From NCBI GenBank assembly GCA_002783405.1, contig PFGG01000082.1:1-64000 (forward strand): a DNA stretch of 64,000 nucleotides, written 5' to 3'. The notes beneath the pieces were generated by a model. The model was given only the letters and a program-made list of their open reading frames with translations. It was not told the DNA's origin and searched no databases. The translations under genes were made by a program, and so were the position numbers. Positions within the stretch are counted from its first letter, which is position 1. Each line of letters opens with the position of its first letter. Of this stretch, positions 25,170-34,032 are shown piece by piece. The DNA is from a bacterium (Candidatus Blackallbacteria) CG13_big_fil_rev_8_21_14_2_50_49_14 (GTDB lineage: Bacteria > Cyanobacteriota > Sericytochromatia > UBA7694).

Positions 25170-26006
25170 ATGAAAAAAGCCTGTCTGTCTATTGCCTTTT
25201 TACTCAGCCTGGCCGGTCCTGTGCTTGCGCTGGATAAAATACCTGAACCTCTGGGCCCCGTCAGTGATTTTGCCCATGTGCTCAAAGACGGGCCAGCAAT
25301 TGAGCAACGCTTGCGCAAGCTTGAGTCTGAGACTTCTGCCGAAATAGCAGTGGTCACGGTTCCGAAATTGCCAGCCGATGAAAAAATTGAAACTTACGCT
25401 TTGCGCATGTTCAATCAATGGGGGATTGGCAAAGCCGAAACAAACAATGGTCTGCTTTTTTTGCTGGCCGTTCAGGAGCATAAGATGCGCCTGCAAGTAG
25501 GCAAGGGCTTCAGTCCTGTACTAACAGATCAACAAAGTACTGCGCTTTTGGATAAGCTCGTGAAACCTGAATTTAAAGCGGGCCGATTTGATCAGGGCGT
25601 GAATGCCTTGCTCGATAAACTGGCAGATGTTGTTAAACTTTTTGATCGACAGGGAAATTTGAGTGCCAGCCCGAAAAAAATTGTGCAGGTGATGCAATTT
25701 CAAGCGAATTCCAACAAATTGGGCGCATATTTTGCTCTGATTTTTGGGGGCTTGATCTTGTTCCTGTTTTTCTTTATTAAAAGCCGACTCTCGCGTATTT
25801 CCCGGCACAGTCGCCCTGCCCGATCTGGAATTCTCTTTCGGCAATCATATCACGGGGATAGGGACTTCACAACTGATACCTATGATGATGACTCCTGGCG
25901 TCGCAATTCTACCGATACCAGCAGCAATTATGACAGCGGCTCCAGCAGCTATGACAGTTTTGGAGGTGGGTCTTCGGATGGGGGGGGCGGAAGCAGTGAT
26001 TGGTAA
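25170..26006 (+). CDS. TPM-domain membrane-anchored protein (YgcG-like)
   Basis: A 278-residue exported protein. A signal peptide (MKKACLSIAFLLSLAGPVLA) is followed by a TPM domain (about 25-165) with GPVSDFAHVL, AEIAVVTVPKLP, WGIGKAETNNGLLFLLA and RLQVGKG. One membrane helix (YFALIFGGLILFLFFFI, around 190-207) and a Ser/Gly/Asp-rich tail ending GGGSSDW complete the usual architecture. TPM proteins are linked to photosystem repair, phosphatase activity or envelope maintenance; the bacterial role is unclear. The frame is open to 25047, but ATG 25170 starts the signal peptide. Confidence 0.85.
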   Translation: MKKACLSIAFLLSLAGPVLALDKIPEPLGPVSDFAHVLKDGPAIEQRLRKLESETSAEIAVVTVPKLPADEKIETYALRMFNQWGIGKAETNNGLLFLLAVQEHKMRLQVGKGFSPVLTDQQSTALLDKLVKPEFKAGRFDQGVNALLDKLADVVKLFDRQGNLSASPKKIVQVMQFQANSNKLGAYFALIFGGLILFLFFFIKSRLSRISRHSRPARSGILFRQSYHGDRDFTTDTYDDDSWRRNSTDTSSNYDSGSSSYDSFGGGSSDGGGGSSDW

Positions 26007-26020
26007 ATCCCTGCTGGCCC

Positions 26021-26500
26021 TTAGAGATGCGCTTTGATCCAGTTCAGCACATCCTCATGGTGGGTTTTGGTATTGACCTTTGCGATGATATGTTTTAAGT
26101 GCCCATCTGCGCCAATGATGAAGGTGCTGCGGTGAATGCCATCAAATTCACGGCCCATAAATTTTTTCAATCCCCAAACCCCATAGCGGTCGGCGACAGC
26201 GTGATCGGGATCTGAGAGCAGGCTAAAATTGAGGTTTTGTTTCTCTTCAAATTTTTTCAGGCGGTTGCTTGGATCTGGGCTGATGGCCAGAACTACAATG
26301 TTTTGGGCTGCATAGGGGGCCTGACTGTCGCGGATTCCACAGGCTTGAGTGGTACAGCCCGGCGTCATGGCTTTGGGGTAGAAATAGACAACCACGGTTT
26401 TGCCTCTGAAGTCGGCAAGTGAAATCTGATCGCCATTTTGATCTTGAAGTGTAAATAAGGGGGCCAGGGAATCGATTGCAGGTTTCTGAAGTGTTGTCAT
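26021..26500 (-). CDS. bcp: Thioredoxin-dependent peroxiredoxin, Bcp/PrxQ family
   Basis: Reduces H2O2 and organic hydroperoxides using thioredoxin. It has 159 residues, normal for Bcp. The peroxidatic Cys49 and likely resolving Cys54 lie in AMTPGCTTQACGIRD; FYPK, SPDP and a C-terminal FIIGADGHL segment are also conserved. ATG 26500 is preferred over an in-frame GTG at 26509 because AAAGG lies 8 nt before it. It converges on the TPM gene. Confidence 0.92.
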   Translation of the reverse strand: MTTLQKPAIDSLAPLFTLQDQNGDQISLADFRGKTVVVYFYPKAMTPGCTTQACGIRDSQAPYAAQNIVVLAISPDPSNRLKKFEEKQNLNFSLLSDPDHAVADRYGVWGLKKFMGREFDGIHRSTFIIGADGHLKHIIAKVNTKTHHEDVLNWIKAHL

Positions 26501-26569
26501 GGTGGGCACCTTTCTTCACGGTTTGACTTTCAGTATGCCATTCTTTGAGCGGGGGTGATAAAATGCAGC

Positions 26570-27460
26570 ATGAATTTTAATGCTTTGATTGAATTGAGAG
26601 AGCAAAGCCAGGCTTTACACGCCCGCCGACACCAGTCAGCGTCAGATGCCTATGCTCAAGGTTTGAAATTTTTTGAAAAAGCGCTTCAGACTCAATTTCA
26701 AGATAAACAGGCTTTAAAATCTGCCCTTGAATTGTGGTTCACAGCCATGAAAACTCACCGTCAGAATCCCAAAGCTTCGATTGGCGTGGGTTATATTTTC
26801 ATGATTCTGGGGGATCGGGTTCAGGCCATGCGTTATTTTAAAAATGCAGAAAGCATTCAACCTGATTCAGCCGATGCAAAACTCTTTATCGAAGCGCTTT
26901 CTGCGCCTGTATTTGCAGTGAAGGAAACCAGTCTTCAGGAGACTGAACTGAACTATGCTCAAACTGAACAACTGCTGGTAAAGCATCAGAAATGGCTGAA
27001 AACACAGCCTTCAACAAAACCTGTGATTGATTCTGAAGCCTATGCTGCGCTGCAAGAGCGTGCCCAGAAGGAAAATACACTGCTGGTGAAGGCTTCTGCC
27101 CAGATTCAGCAGTTAGCAGCCATTACAGATACCTGTCAGCTGGATATTCAGTTTTATCAGATTGAAAAAGCCTATCAACTGACAGAGAAAGCCCTGCGTT
27201 TTTCTGACAAGTTTATCGTTCTGGCTGAGGAAATCCAAAAGATTGAAAATTCTATCGGCCCACTGTTTGCGCTGCTAAAACAGAACCGGGCCCAAGCGCT
27301 GCAGGTTTTGGAGCAAATGCTCGATCACTGCGATAAAATTGCAGATCAACTGGATGATATTGAAGCGCAAGGCGTTTCAATCAGCTTGCTCGAAGCCCCC
27401 TACAGCCAATTGCTACAAAGAGTGGGGCTTCTGCAGGAGAATTTTGACGAATGGGCTTAA
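26570..27460 (+). CDS. TPR-like helical protein of unknown role
   Basis: About 296 residues, almost all helical. The region 45-110 has TPR character (ALELWFTAMKTHRQNPKASI, YFKNAESIQPDSADAKLFIE). The rest is predicted coiled coil with many Gln and Glu. There is no signal peptide. ATG 26570 is chosen; a GTG at 26555 in the same frame is possible. The stop codons of this gene and the converging gene share the TTAA at 27457-27460. Confidence 0.65.
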   Translation: MNFNALIELREQSQALHARRHQSASDAYAQGLKFFEKALQTQFQDKQALKSALELWFTAMKTHRQNPKASIGVGYIFMILGDRVQAMRYFKNAESIQPDSADAKLFIEALSAPVFAVKETSLQETELNYAQTEQLLVKHQKWLKTQPSTKPVIDSEAYAALQERAQKENTLLVKASAQIQQLAAITDTCQLDIQFYQIEKAYQLTEKALRFSDKFIVLAEEIQKIENSIGPLFALLKQNRAQALQVLEQMLDHCDKIADQLDDIEAQGVSISLLEAPYSQLLQRVGLLQENFDEWA

Positions 27461-28713
27461 TTCGGGTTTAAAATCTGTCCCTGACAGATGATACGCGATT
27501 CTTGCATTAAAACCGTTGCCACTTTTTCGATCAGAATTCTCTCTGCTAAAAACAGCAGGGTATGGTTTTCGAGCATTTTTTGTTTGCGTTCTGAAGGGCT
27601 CTGGTTCTTTTGATTCACCAGGGTTTCAAGGGCCGCATCAATTTCAGAGGCTTCAACCTTGAGTCCTTTTTGTTGAATGATGGCGCGTAAAACCAAGAGC
27701 GTTTTCAAAATATCTGCTTTGCGGGCACGTAATTCGGGTGTTTTCAGCCAGCAGGTTTTGAGGGTTTTAAGCGTTTGAGCTGGAAGATTAAACGCTTTTA
27801 AATGCTGAAGATCTGAATTTTCACAGGCCCTTTGCAATTCTTCATCCAGCCACTCATCTGGCAATTCAACCTGGGATTTTGAAACCAGGGTTTGTACAAT
27901 TTTTTCCTTGATTTCTGCTACCCATTGCGCTTGTTTTTTGTCGCTTAAGGCTTGGGCTGTTGCTTCTAGCAAAGCGTCGAGAGAGGGGAACCCTGCTTTT
28001 TTTGCAAGATTTTCATCCAAGCGGGCGACTTGGGCACGGGCAACCATTTTGGTCAAGAGATGGCAAAGGGTGGGTGGGTTTTCAGCAGGCTGAGCAGGAT
28101 TCAAGCTTTTTTCAACGGGAAAATTCAGCTCCTGTCCGGCTTCTGCTCCCAGCAAGGCTTGAAACCATGGGGCAGGTAGGCGATCTGACTGCAGCATCAG
28201 AATTTGATTGCTCTTGGCGGTTTGAGGAAGAATTTCACCCGCTTGACTCAAATAGCAATCGACCAAGAGAAGATCCCCTTCTTGTACGGGTCGATCGCTG
28301 CGCTCAATTCTGGAATAATCCCATTGCAAGGCTTCCAAAGTCGCTTGAATATCCTCTGGCTTTGGCGTCTCTGGCAGAGACGTTTCGAGTTCGACAGCAA
28401 GCTCTGAAGGCAATTCAACCTGTGGATACAGTCTGATCAGGGCTGAAAAAGCCAAATCCTGAGATTGACTTTTCTGGGGGCGAAAATCGGGGGGCTTTTG
28501 AAGTTCAAGCGGTTTTTTTTCTAAATAGCGTTCAAGCGTTCTGCCCATTTCATAGTGCAGCAATTCTTGCTCTTTTTGAAACGGATCTTCCAGTTGGTTC
28601 AACTCTGGAAAACGTTTGAGGGCTTCCTGGCGCAACAGCTTGCGCTCAAACTGTGAGATTTGGGCCTGGAAATGAAGTTGCGTGGGGCTTTTTTGGAGTA
28701 TTTGCTGTTTCAT
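27457..28713 (-). CDS. Trigger-factor-like chaperone/peptidyl-prolyl isomerase paralogue
   Basis: A 418-residue protein with the order of a trigger factor: an N-terminal domain, an FKBP-like middle (DRPVQEGDLLLVDCYLSQAG at about 150-170) and a helical C-terminal arm beginning ARLDENLAKKAGFPSLDALL. Sequence identity to standard trigger factor appears low, and the ribosome-binding signature of the N-domain is not obvious. It may therefore be a specialised chaperone rather than the housekeeping Tig. It follows the 28723-30219 gene by 9 nt, suggesting that gene's product as a client. Confidence 0.55.
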   Translation of the reverse strand: MKQQILQKSPTQLHFQAQISQFERKLLRQEALKRFPELNQLEDPFQKEQELLHYEMGRTLERYLEKKPLELQKPPDFRPQKSQSQDLAFSALIRLYPQVELPSELAVELETSLPETPKPEDIQATLEALQWDYSRIERSDRPVQEGDLLLVDCYLSQAGEILPQTAKSNQILMLQSDRLPAPWFQALLGAEAGQELNFPVEKSLNPAQPAENPPTLCHLLTKMVARAQVARLDENLAKKAGFPSLDALLEATAQALSDKKQAQWVAEIKEKIVQTLVSKSQVELPDEWLDEELQRACENSDLQHLKAFNLPAQTLKTLKTCWLKTPELRARKADILKTLLVLRAIIQQKGLKVEASEIDAALETLVNQKNQSPSERKQKMLENHTLLFLAERILIEKVATVLMQESRIICQGQILNPN

Positions 28714-28722
28714 GGCTCAATC

Positions 28723-30219
28723 CTAGGTGGTGAAATAGGAATAGGCTGAGCTGGCCCAACTCAGGGATTTGCTGCCTAAATATTGGGTCACATCAATGCC
28801 CAGATTGACCGATGTGGCTGCCAGGGTTCCCATGCCCATTCCCCCATAAGCATCTACAATTGAACCCACTGCAGAGGTGGTTTTCTTCAGGGTCTCTTTG
28901 TATTCACGTTGATTGGGATCGGTTTCATTGTAAAGCGTATAGATGGCCTTGCCGGCTATGGTCGTATTCACAACGGCTGATCCAATTGGCAAGAGGTTGC
29001 CCAAATCTGTGGCGGGAAGGTAGCCGCTGATAGTTGAGGCCGTATCGCTTACCACCGTGGGTATATAGCTTGAGATCGTTTCTGAAACTCCAGGCAGACT
29101 TGGCATATAGCCAGTTACTGTGCTCATTTCGGGCAAATAGGCTGTCAGGGTACTGGTTTCTGGCAGATACTCTTTTGCTGTGCTGATTACCTGGGCACCT
29201 GTTGAACTGACCCATTCTGGCGTTAAAGCTTCAGTTACCCCTTTTGCGACGGTCGCGACCGTCGCAATTTGCTTAATGCCATCTTTTTCGACAAAGGCAG
29301 AAGCTGATTCAATCGCCTCTTTGGCCTTATCCAAAGAGGGTTCAGTGACCAGGGCATAGGTTTTTTTGACTGCATCTGAAACTTCTTTGCCGCCTAAACC
29401 TACCAAAACCAGATCTCCACCTGTGGCCAGACCAGGGGATTGGTAAAAACTGACGGCAGCAGGCAAAAGTCCATCTGTCGAGAGATGGGGACTGACTGTT
29501 TTAGAAATATCAGATACGGCAGTCGTTACAAATTCTGGGGTGACAGAATGTACGGTATCTCCCAGGGAAGTTGCATATTCACTCGCTGTTTTTACCAGGC
29601 TCCCGCCCATTTCAGTGGCGGATTTGGCGAGGGTCCCCACTGATTCAGGGATTTCAGGCAAGTGTGAAGAGAGAGCGGATAGGCTCTCGATGCCATCGTT
29701 CACCTGCTTCTTGAGCCCCTCTGGGGCCTGTTCTGCAATCAGACTGCCTAATTTTGTCGCCGAATCCAATACCTTGGGGGTTTCAGAAATCAGCGTCTCA
29801 ATCCCTTCAACTGCTTTGTCAAATTTTTCCTGGTCTGCAGGATTCTCCCGCGATTCCAATATATCTGAAATGGCACCTTTGACTTTACTTACGCTTTCAA
29901 CCTGTTCCAAGACAGATTTCACAGATTGCCCAAATTCAGACTTCGCAAAGGCTTCGAGTTTGGAACCATGGCTTGCTTCCAGACTTTCTGGACTGCAATT
30001 CTCAATGCTCTTAAAAGCAGATTCAATCGTATTGGGACAGGTAAGTTGACCCAATTCTTGGCTGGAACTCTGAGATTTTGCAACTTCCTGGCGCATGGTT
30101 TCGGGGCGGGTCGTTGGCGGGGCAATCATCAGTTGAGAGGCCGGTTTTGCGACCGTTCCAGTTTTAAGCGTTGTAAGAATAGGTGCTGTGGCTTTGACCA
30201 CCTGGGTTGAATTGAACAT
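28723..30219 (-). CDS. Uncharacterised Ser/Thr/Val-rich repeat protein
   Basis: A 498-residue protein I do not recognise. It is low in aromatic and Cys residues and rich in Ser, Thr, Val, Ala and Glu, with amphipathic phasin-like helices (ALSSHLPEIPESVGTLAKSA). Residues 351-411 contain about six short degenerate repeats of the form YLPETSTLTA (28987-29169). The C-terminal ~60 residues are Gly-rich and hydrophobic. There is no signal peptide. It is co-transcribed with a trigger-factor-like chaperone gene 9 nt downstream. A 24-bp perfect palindrome (29244-29267) lies in its coding sequence. Confidence 0.6.
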   Translation of the reverse strand: MFNSTQVVKATAPILTTLKTGTVAKPASQLMIAPPTTRPETMRQEVAKSQSSSQELGQLTCPNTIESAFKSIENCSPESLEASHGSKLEAFAKSEFGQSVKSVLEQVESVSKVKGAISDILESRENPADQEKFDKAVEGIETLISETPKVLDSATKLGSLIAEQAPEGLKKQVNDGIESLSALSSHLPEIPESVGTLAKSATEMGGSLVKTASEYATSLGDTVHSVTPEFVTTAVSDISKTVSPHLSTDGLLPAAVSFYQSPGLATGGDLVLVGLGGKEVSDAVKKTYALVTEPSLDKAKEAIESASAFVEKDGIKQIATVATVAKGVTEALTPEWVSSTGAQVISTAKEYLPETSTLTAYLPEMSTVTGYMPSLPGVSETISSYIPTVVSDTASTISGYLPATDLGNLLPIGSAVVNTTIAGKAIYTLYNETDPNQREYKETLKKTTSAVGSIVDAYGGMGMGTLAATSVNLGIDVTQYLGSKSLSWASSAYSYFTT

Positions 30220-30255
30220 GCTTCACCTGAATAGAAAAATTTCAGAGCTTTTGAT

Positions 30256-30294
30256 ATTATACGTTTTTCAGCCAGGGGTTTCTATCCCCCTGGC
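30256..30294 (-). promoter_or_regulatory. TATAAT box with an upstream dyad
   Basis: On the minus strand a perfect TATAAT (30256-30261) lies about 40 nt before the 30219 start but has no good -35 box. In its place is an 8-bp inverted repeat with an 8-nt spacer (30271-30278 and 30287-30294), ending 9 nt before the -10. This looks like a binding site for an activator or repressor. A terminator of pta is less likely because no T run follows. Confidence 0.45.
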
Positions 30295-30362
30295 AGACAG
30301 AATCCTATAGTTCCAAGCGCTTCCCCTCCCAAGCTTGTAGCACCTGAAGATTTCAATGGACT

Positions 30363-32480
30363 TTATTTCCCGGCTTGAATAGCCGTGAGTGCGATGGTAT
30401 AGACAATATCGTCTACCAAAGCTCCCCTTGAAAGATCATTGACGGGTTTATTCAGCCCCTGGAGCATGGGGCCAATGCTTAAGGCATTGGCACTGCGCTG
30501 AACAGCTTTGTAGGTGGTATTGCCCGTATTCAAATCTGGAAAAATAAACACATTGGCTTTGCCAGCCACTTGAGAATTTGGTGCTTTGCTCTTTGCGACA
30601 TCGGGCATAATCGCTGCATCATATTGCAAGGGACCGTCTATCAAGAGCTTGGGGTTGCGGCTGCGGGCAATTTCAGTGGCGTGAATAACCTTCTCAACAT
30701 CGGCCCCAGAACCCGATTTTCCAGTACTGTACGAGATCATGGCAACGCGGGGCTCCAAGCCAAAGCGCGCGGCAGAATCTGCTGACTGCAATGCGATCTC
30801 TGCCAATTGTTCTGCACTGGGGTCGGGATTGATGGCGCAGTCCCCATAGACCAAGACCCGATCGGGCAAGAGCATAAAAAATACAGACGAAACCAGGCTA
30901 TTGCCAGCAGAGGTTTTTATCAGGCGCAAAGCAGGCCGGATCGTATCGGCAGTGGTATGAACGGCCCCTGAAACAAGGCCCTCAACATGCCCCTGTTGCA
31001 GCAGCAGGGTTCCCAGCACGACAGGATCGGACAGCTGATCGCGGGCCATGACCTCACTCATGCCTTTGTGTTTACGCAGTTCGACCAGGGCAGGCACCAT
31101 GGATTCAATCCAGGGTTCAGGCTCCCAGATTTCAAGCCCCGGCAGGTTTAACTCAATGCCGCGTCTCTGGGCAATTTCTGCAATTTCTTTGGGATTGCCC
31201 AAGAGAATACACTGGGCAATCCCCCGTCGGGCACACAGACTTGCTGCTTTGATCGTGCGGGGTTCCTGCCCTTCTGGCAAGACAATCCGTGCTTTGGCTT
31301 CACGCGCCTTTTTGGTGAGCATATGGCGGAAAGCCACAGGTGAAAGCACGGTTTCCTGTAGTTCCTGGGCTTCATGGTCTAACCAATGGCCGTCGAGATG
31401 ACGGGCCACAAATTCTTTGACGCGGTCAATGCGCTGCCCATCATCGATTGGCAATTCATGGGGGTAATGCTGCAACATACGTGCTGTGGTCCAGGTATCC
31501 TGTTCCACCCGCAGAACGGGTAAACCTGCGCGAAAAGCGGGGGCACAGAGCAGTTCAATATTCGGGTGGATTTCAAATCCGCCTGTCAGCAGCAGTCCCC
31601 CTACTTTGGTGCCATTTTTTACAGCCAGACTGGCGGCCATCATAATATCCGTGCGGTCACCAGCGGTCACCAAGAGGGCATTGGCATGCAAATGAGAAAC
31701 CAGATTGCTGACTGTTCGGGTGCAAAGTGCAATGCTGCGTACCCTGCGGTGCTCAAATTCACCCGGATACAGCACCTCGGCCTGCAAATAGTCGGCAAGG
31801 TCTTTGACCCGAGGCGCAGCCAGCTCTGGGGACCAGGGCACAGCGCCCACCAAGCTAAAATCCTGGCGTTGAAACAGCGGCAGAGCATGGATTTCCTTAC
31901 AGCTTTTCGATAGCTCTTCTGCACTGGGTTGAATTGCCATCTGGCTGATGCGATCATCGCCTCGCTGTCCGCCCACTTTATTGACGATACAGCCGATGAC
32001 CTTGTCATTGCCCAAACCGCCATAGCTGGTGGCGGCAATTTCAATCCGATGTGCCAGAGCCGGAAGATCATGCCCTTCAGCTGAGGCCACTAAGACCACG
32101 CGGGCCCCCAAGGTGCTAGCAATCTGACGGTTGATGCGAATGCCAAAGGTCAGGGTTTCGGTATTGATCAAGCCCTCTAAAATCAAGAGTCTGTTGGGGC
32201 CCTGTAGGGCTTCACAGCGGCTGAGAATTTTTTCTAAGAGTAAATCCGACTGTTCCGTTGAAAGCAGGGCTTCAGCCTCTTCAAGTGAAAAAGAAGGTTG
32301 GGTAAGTACCTCAGAACCCCATTTGACCAGGGCCTCAGAAGTGTCTTCCTGGCATTGTGCAATCGGTTTAAAAAAGCTGACAGGATACCCCCGCTCTTCA
32401 AAGGCGCGAACCACGCCCAGGGATATTGAGGTCAGTCCCACGCCTGAACCGACGGGGGCGAGCATAATAATTTGTGTCAT
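30363..32480 (-). CDS. pta: Phosphate acetyltransferase (three-domain type)
   Basis: Converts acetyl-CoA and phosphate to acetyl phosphate and CoA. It has 705 residues: an N-terminal P-loop-like dethiobiotin-synthetase-type domain (LAPVGSGVGLTSISLG), a middle DRTGG domain (VTAGDRTDIMMAAS, GGLLLTGG) and the C-terminal PTA_PTB catalytic domain (VEGLVSGAVHTTADTIRPAL, YSTGKSGSG, NTTYKAVQRSANALSIGPML). The true start is ATG 32480; the frame is open upstream inside ackA. Its ATG overlaps the ackA stop as ATGA (32477-32480), so the two genes are translationally coupled. Confidence 0.95.
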   Translation of the reverse strand: MTQIIMLAPVGSGVGLTSISLGVVRAFEERGYPVSFFKPIAQCQEDTSEALVKWGSEVLTQPSFSLEEAEALLSTEQSDLLLEKILSRCEALQGPNRLLILEGLINTETLTFGIRINRQIASTLGARVVLVASAEGHDLPALAHRIEIAATSYGGLGNDKVIGCIVNKVGGQRGDDRISQMAIQPSAEELSKSCKEIHALPLFQRQDFSLVGAVPWSPELAAPRVKDLADYLQAEVLYPGEFEHRRVRSIALCTRTVSNLVSHLHANALLVTAGDRTDIMMAASLAVKNGTKVGGLLLTGGFEIHPNIELLCAPAFRAGLPVLRVEQDTWTTARMLQHYPHELPIDDGQRIDRVKEFVARHLDGHWLDHEAQELQETVLSPVAFRHMLTKKAREAKARIVLPEGQEPRTIKAASLCARRGIAQCILLGNPKEIAEIAQRRGIELNLPGLEIWEPEPWIESMVPALVELRKHKGMSEVMARDQLSDPVVLGTLLLQQGHVEGLVSGAVHTTADTIRPALRLIKTSAGNSLVSSVFFMLLPDRVLVYGDCAINPDPSAEQLAEIALQSADSAARFGLEPRVAMISYSTGKSGSGADVEKVIHATEIARSRNPKLLIDGPLQYDAAIMPDVAKSKAPNSQVAGKANVFIFPDLNTGNTTYKAVQRSANALSIGPMLQGLNKPVNDLSRGALVDDIVYTIALTAIQAGK

Positions 32481-33676
32481 TTTTTGTCTTCTTTCTCCAA
32501 TGCCAAAGCACATTCTTTGGCAATCATCCACTCTTCACGGGTGGGAATGACCCAGGCACCCGGTGCGTGTGTAAGGCTGATGCAGCTTTCCTGAGCCTGG
32601 CAGTTTGCATTTTTTTCAAGGTTGATCTCTAAGCCCAGAAAACCCAGATGCCCGATAATTTTTTCGCGGAGCCAAGCTGCATTTTCGCCAATCCCACCTG
32701 TGAAGATCAGGGTATCGAGGCCTTTCAAGGGAACACAAAGCGCAGCAATCGCTTTGGCTGTGCGGTAGGCAAAGATTTCGAGCGCAAGTTTTGCGCCAGC
32801 ATGCCCTGCTTGCATGGCTTCGATCAGGCTGCGCACATCGTTTGATAGACCAGATAGCCCCAAAAGCCCAGAGGTTTTATTCAAGAGTCGGTTGAGTTCG
32901 GCGTGGGACATGTTCTGACTGTCGAGTAAATAGAGCAGAATGCCTGGATCGAGATCCCCGCTGCGGGTGCCCATCATCAGGCCTTCCAAGGGGGTGAAGC
33001 CCATGGTGGTATCGCAGGAAACTCCCTCATAAATGGCAGCCAAACTGCAACCATTGCCCAAATGGGCACTGATGATCCGGCGTGTTTGTTCTGACGAAAC
33101 ACACGCTTTCAGTCTTTCTGAAACATAGCGGTGGCTGATGCCATGAAAGCCATAGCGTCGAATGGCATGATCCCGATAGTAGCTTTCAGGAAGTGCATAG
33201 CGATAGGCGATTTCAGGCAAGGTTTGATGAAAGGCTGTATCAAAGACTGCAAATTGGGGAACCTCAGGCCAATTATGCAAAGCGGCTTCAATGCCTGCGA
33301 GATTGGCGGGGTTGTGCAAAGGGGCCAAGGGGATCAGGTCTTTCAGGTGGGCAATCACTTCAACATTGATCGGGGTGGGCTCTTGAAAACGTTCGCCACC
33401 ATGCACGACCCGGTGGCCGATACTGATCAAGTCTACTTGTTCTGAGAGGGGGCCCCATTCCTGGTGCAAGTGCTCAAGGGCCTGGGCATGGCGGGCGTTT
33501 GGAGGAAGTTTTACAATTTTTTCTTCAGGTGCCTGGAACTTGATTTGGGGATTCTCTTCGCCCAAACGTTCGGCCAAACCTTTCAAAAGCTCTGTCTGAT
33601 CTGAGAGCCGAAGCAGTGAAAATTTGAGGGATGAACTGCCCGCATTGAGAACCAGAATCGCTGCCGCTTGATGCAT
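32477..33676 (-). CDS. ackA: Acetate kinase
   Basis: Makes ATP and acetate from acetyl phosphate, or the reverse. It has 399 residues, normal for AckA. Signatures are ILVLNAGSSSLKFSLL at the N-terminus, GHRVVHGGERF, FDTAFHQTLP, RRYGFHGISHRYVS, AHLGNGCSLAAI, MGFTPLEGLMMGTRSGDLDP and IFTGGIGENA. The start is ATG 33676 with GGAG 7 nt upstream, although the frame is open for another 58 codons. Its last bases overlap pta. The pair is the energy-conserving exit from acetyl-CoA and could serve the shell operon at 0.2-3 kb. Confidence 0.96.
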   Translation of the reverse strand: MHQAAAILVLNAGSSSLKFSLLRLSDQTELLKGLAERLGEENPQIKFQAPEEKIVKLPPNARHAQALEHLHQEWGPLSEQVDLISIGHRVVHGGERFQEPTPINVEVIAHLKDLIPLAPLHNPANLAGIEAALHNWPEVPQFAVFDTAFHQTLPEIAYRYALPESYYRDHAIRRYGFHGISHRYVSERLKACVSSEQTRRIISAHLGNGCSLAAIYEGVSCDTTMGFTPLEGLMMGTRSGDLDPGILLYLLDSQNMSHAELNRLLNKTSGLLGLSGLSNDVRSLIEAMQAGHAGAKLALEIFAYRTAKAIAALCVPLKGLDTLIFTGGIGENAAWLREKIIGHLGFLGLEINLEKNANCQAQESCISLTHAPGAWVIPTREEWMIAKECALALEKEDKK

Positions 33677-33726
33677 AGGGTTTCTCCGAATTCTCCAGGT
33701 TTTCCTGTTACGTGGTTTCAGCTGCC

Positions 33727-33735
33727 ATGATAGCA
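33727..33735 (-). promoter_or_regulatory. Extended -10 promoter of ackA-pta (candidate)
   Basis: The minus strand reads TGC followed by TATCAT (-10 at 33727-33732), an extended -10 element 51 nt before the ackA start. The only -35-like hexamer, TTGCCG, is 19 nt upstream. Confidence 0.4.
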
Positions 33736-33739
33736 GGTT

Positions 33740-33917
33740 TAACAGGAGAAACGGCAAGTAGAAACGCTTTTCAGGCGCACAGACGGTGATGGGATCTCCC
33801 ATTTCGACGGCTTCAAACTGATAGCCAGCAACTCGCTTCAAGGTATTCAACGCAGCAGCATTCCAGCGCGCATCGGCTGCGCTGCTGATAAACCCATTGC
33901 TACCGTGGCTTTACATT
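33740..33917 (-). pseudogene. Possible decayed coding fragment upstream of ackA
   Basis: The 33677-34032 spacer is about 356 nt. Besides the ackA promoter it holds a minus-strand stretch, open from a TAA at about 33918, with protein-like composition including ARWNAAALNTLKRVAGYQFE and MGDPITVCAPEKRF. It has no start codon with a ribosome site and runs without a stop into ackA. It may be the remnant of a lost gene or chance open sequence. No function can be given. Confidence 0.25.
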
Positions 33918-34032
33918 TCTAAATATTTCGGAGAATTGTTTCTGAAAAGAAAGAACAACAGCGGGTTTACCTCAGCTTGATACTGATTGGCCGGACTGTC
34001 TATTCTGAATATTTTAAGCTAAAATACCCAGC

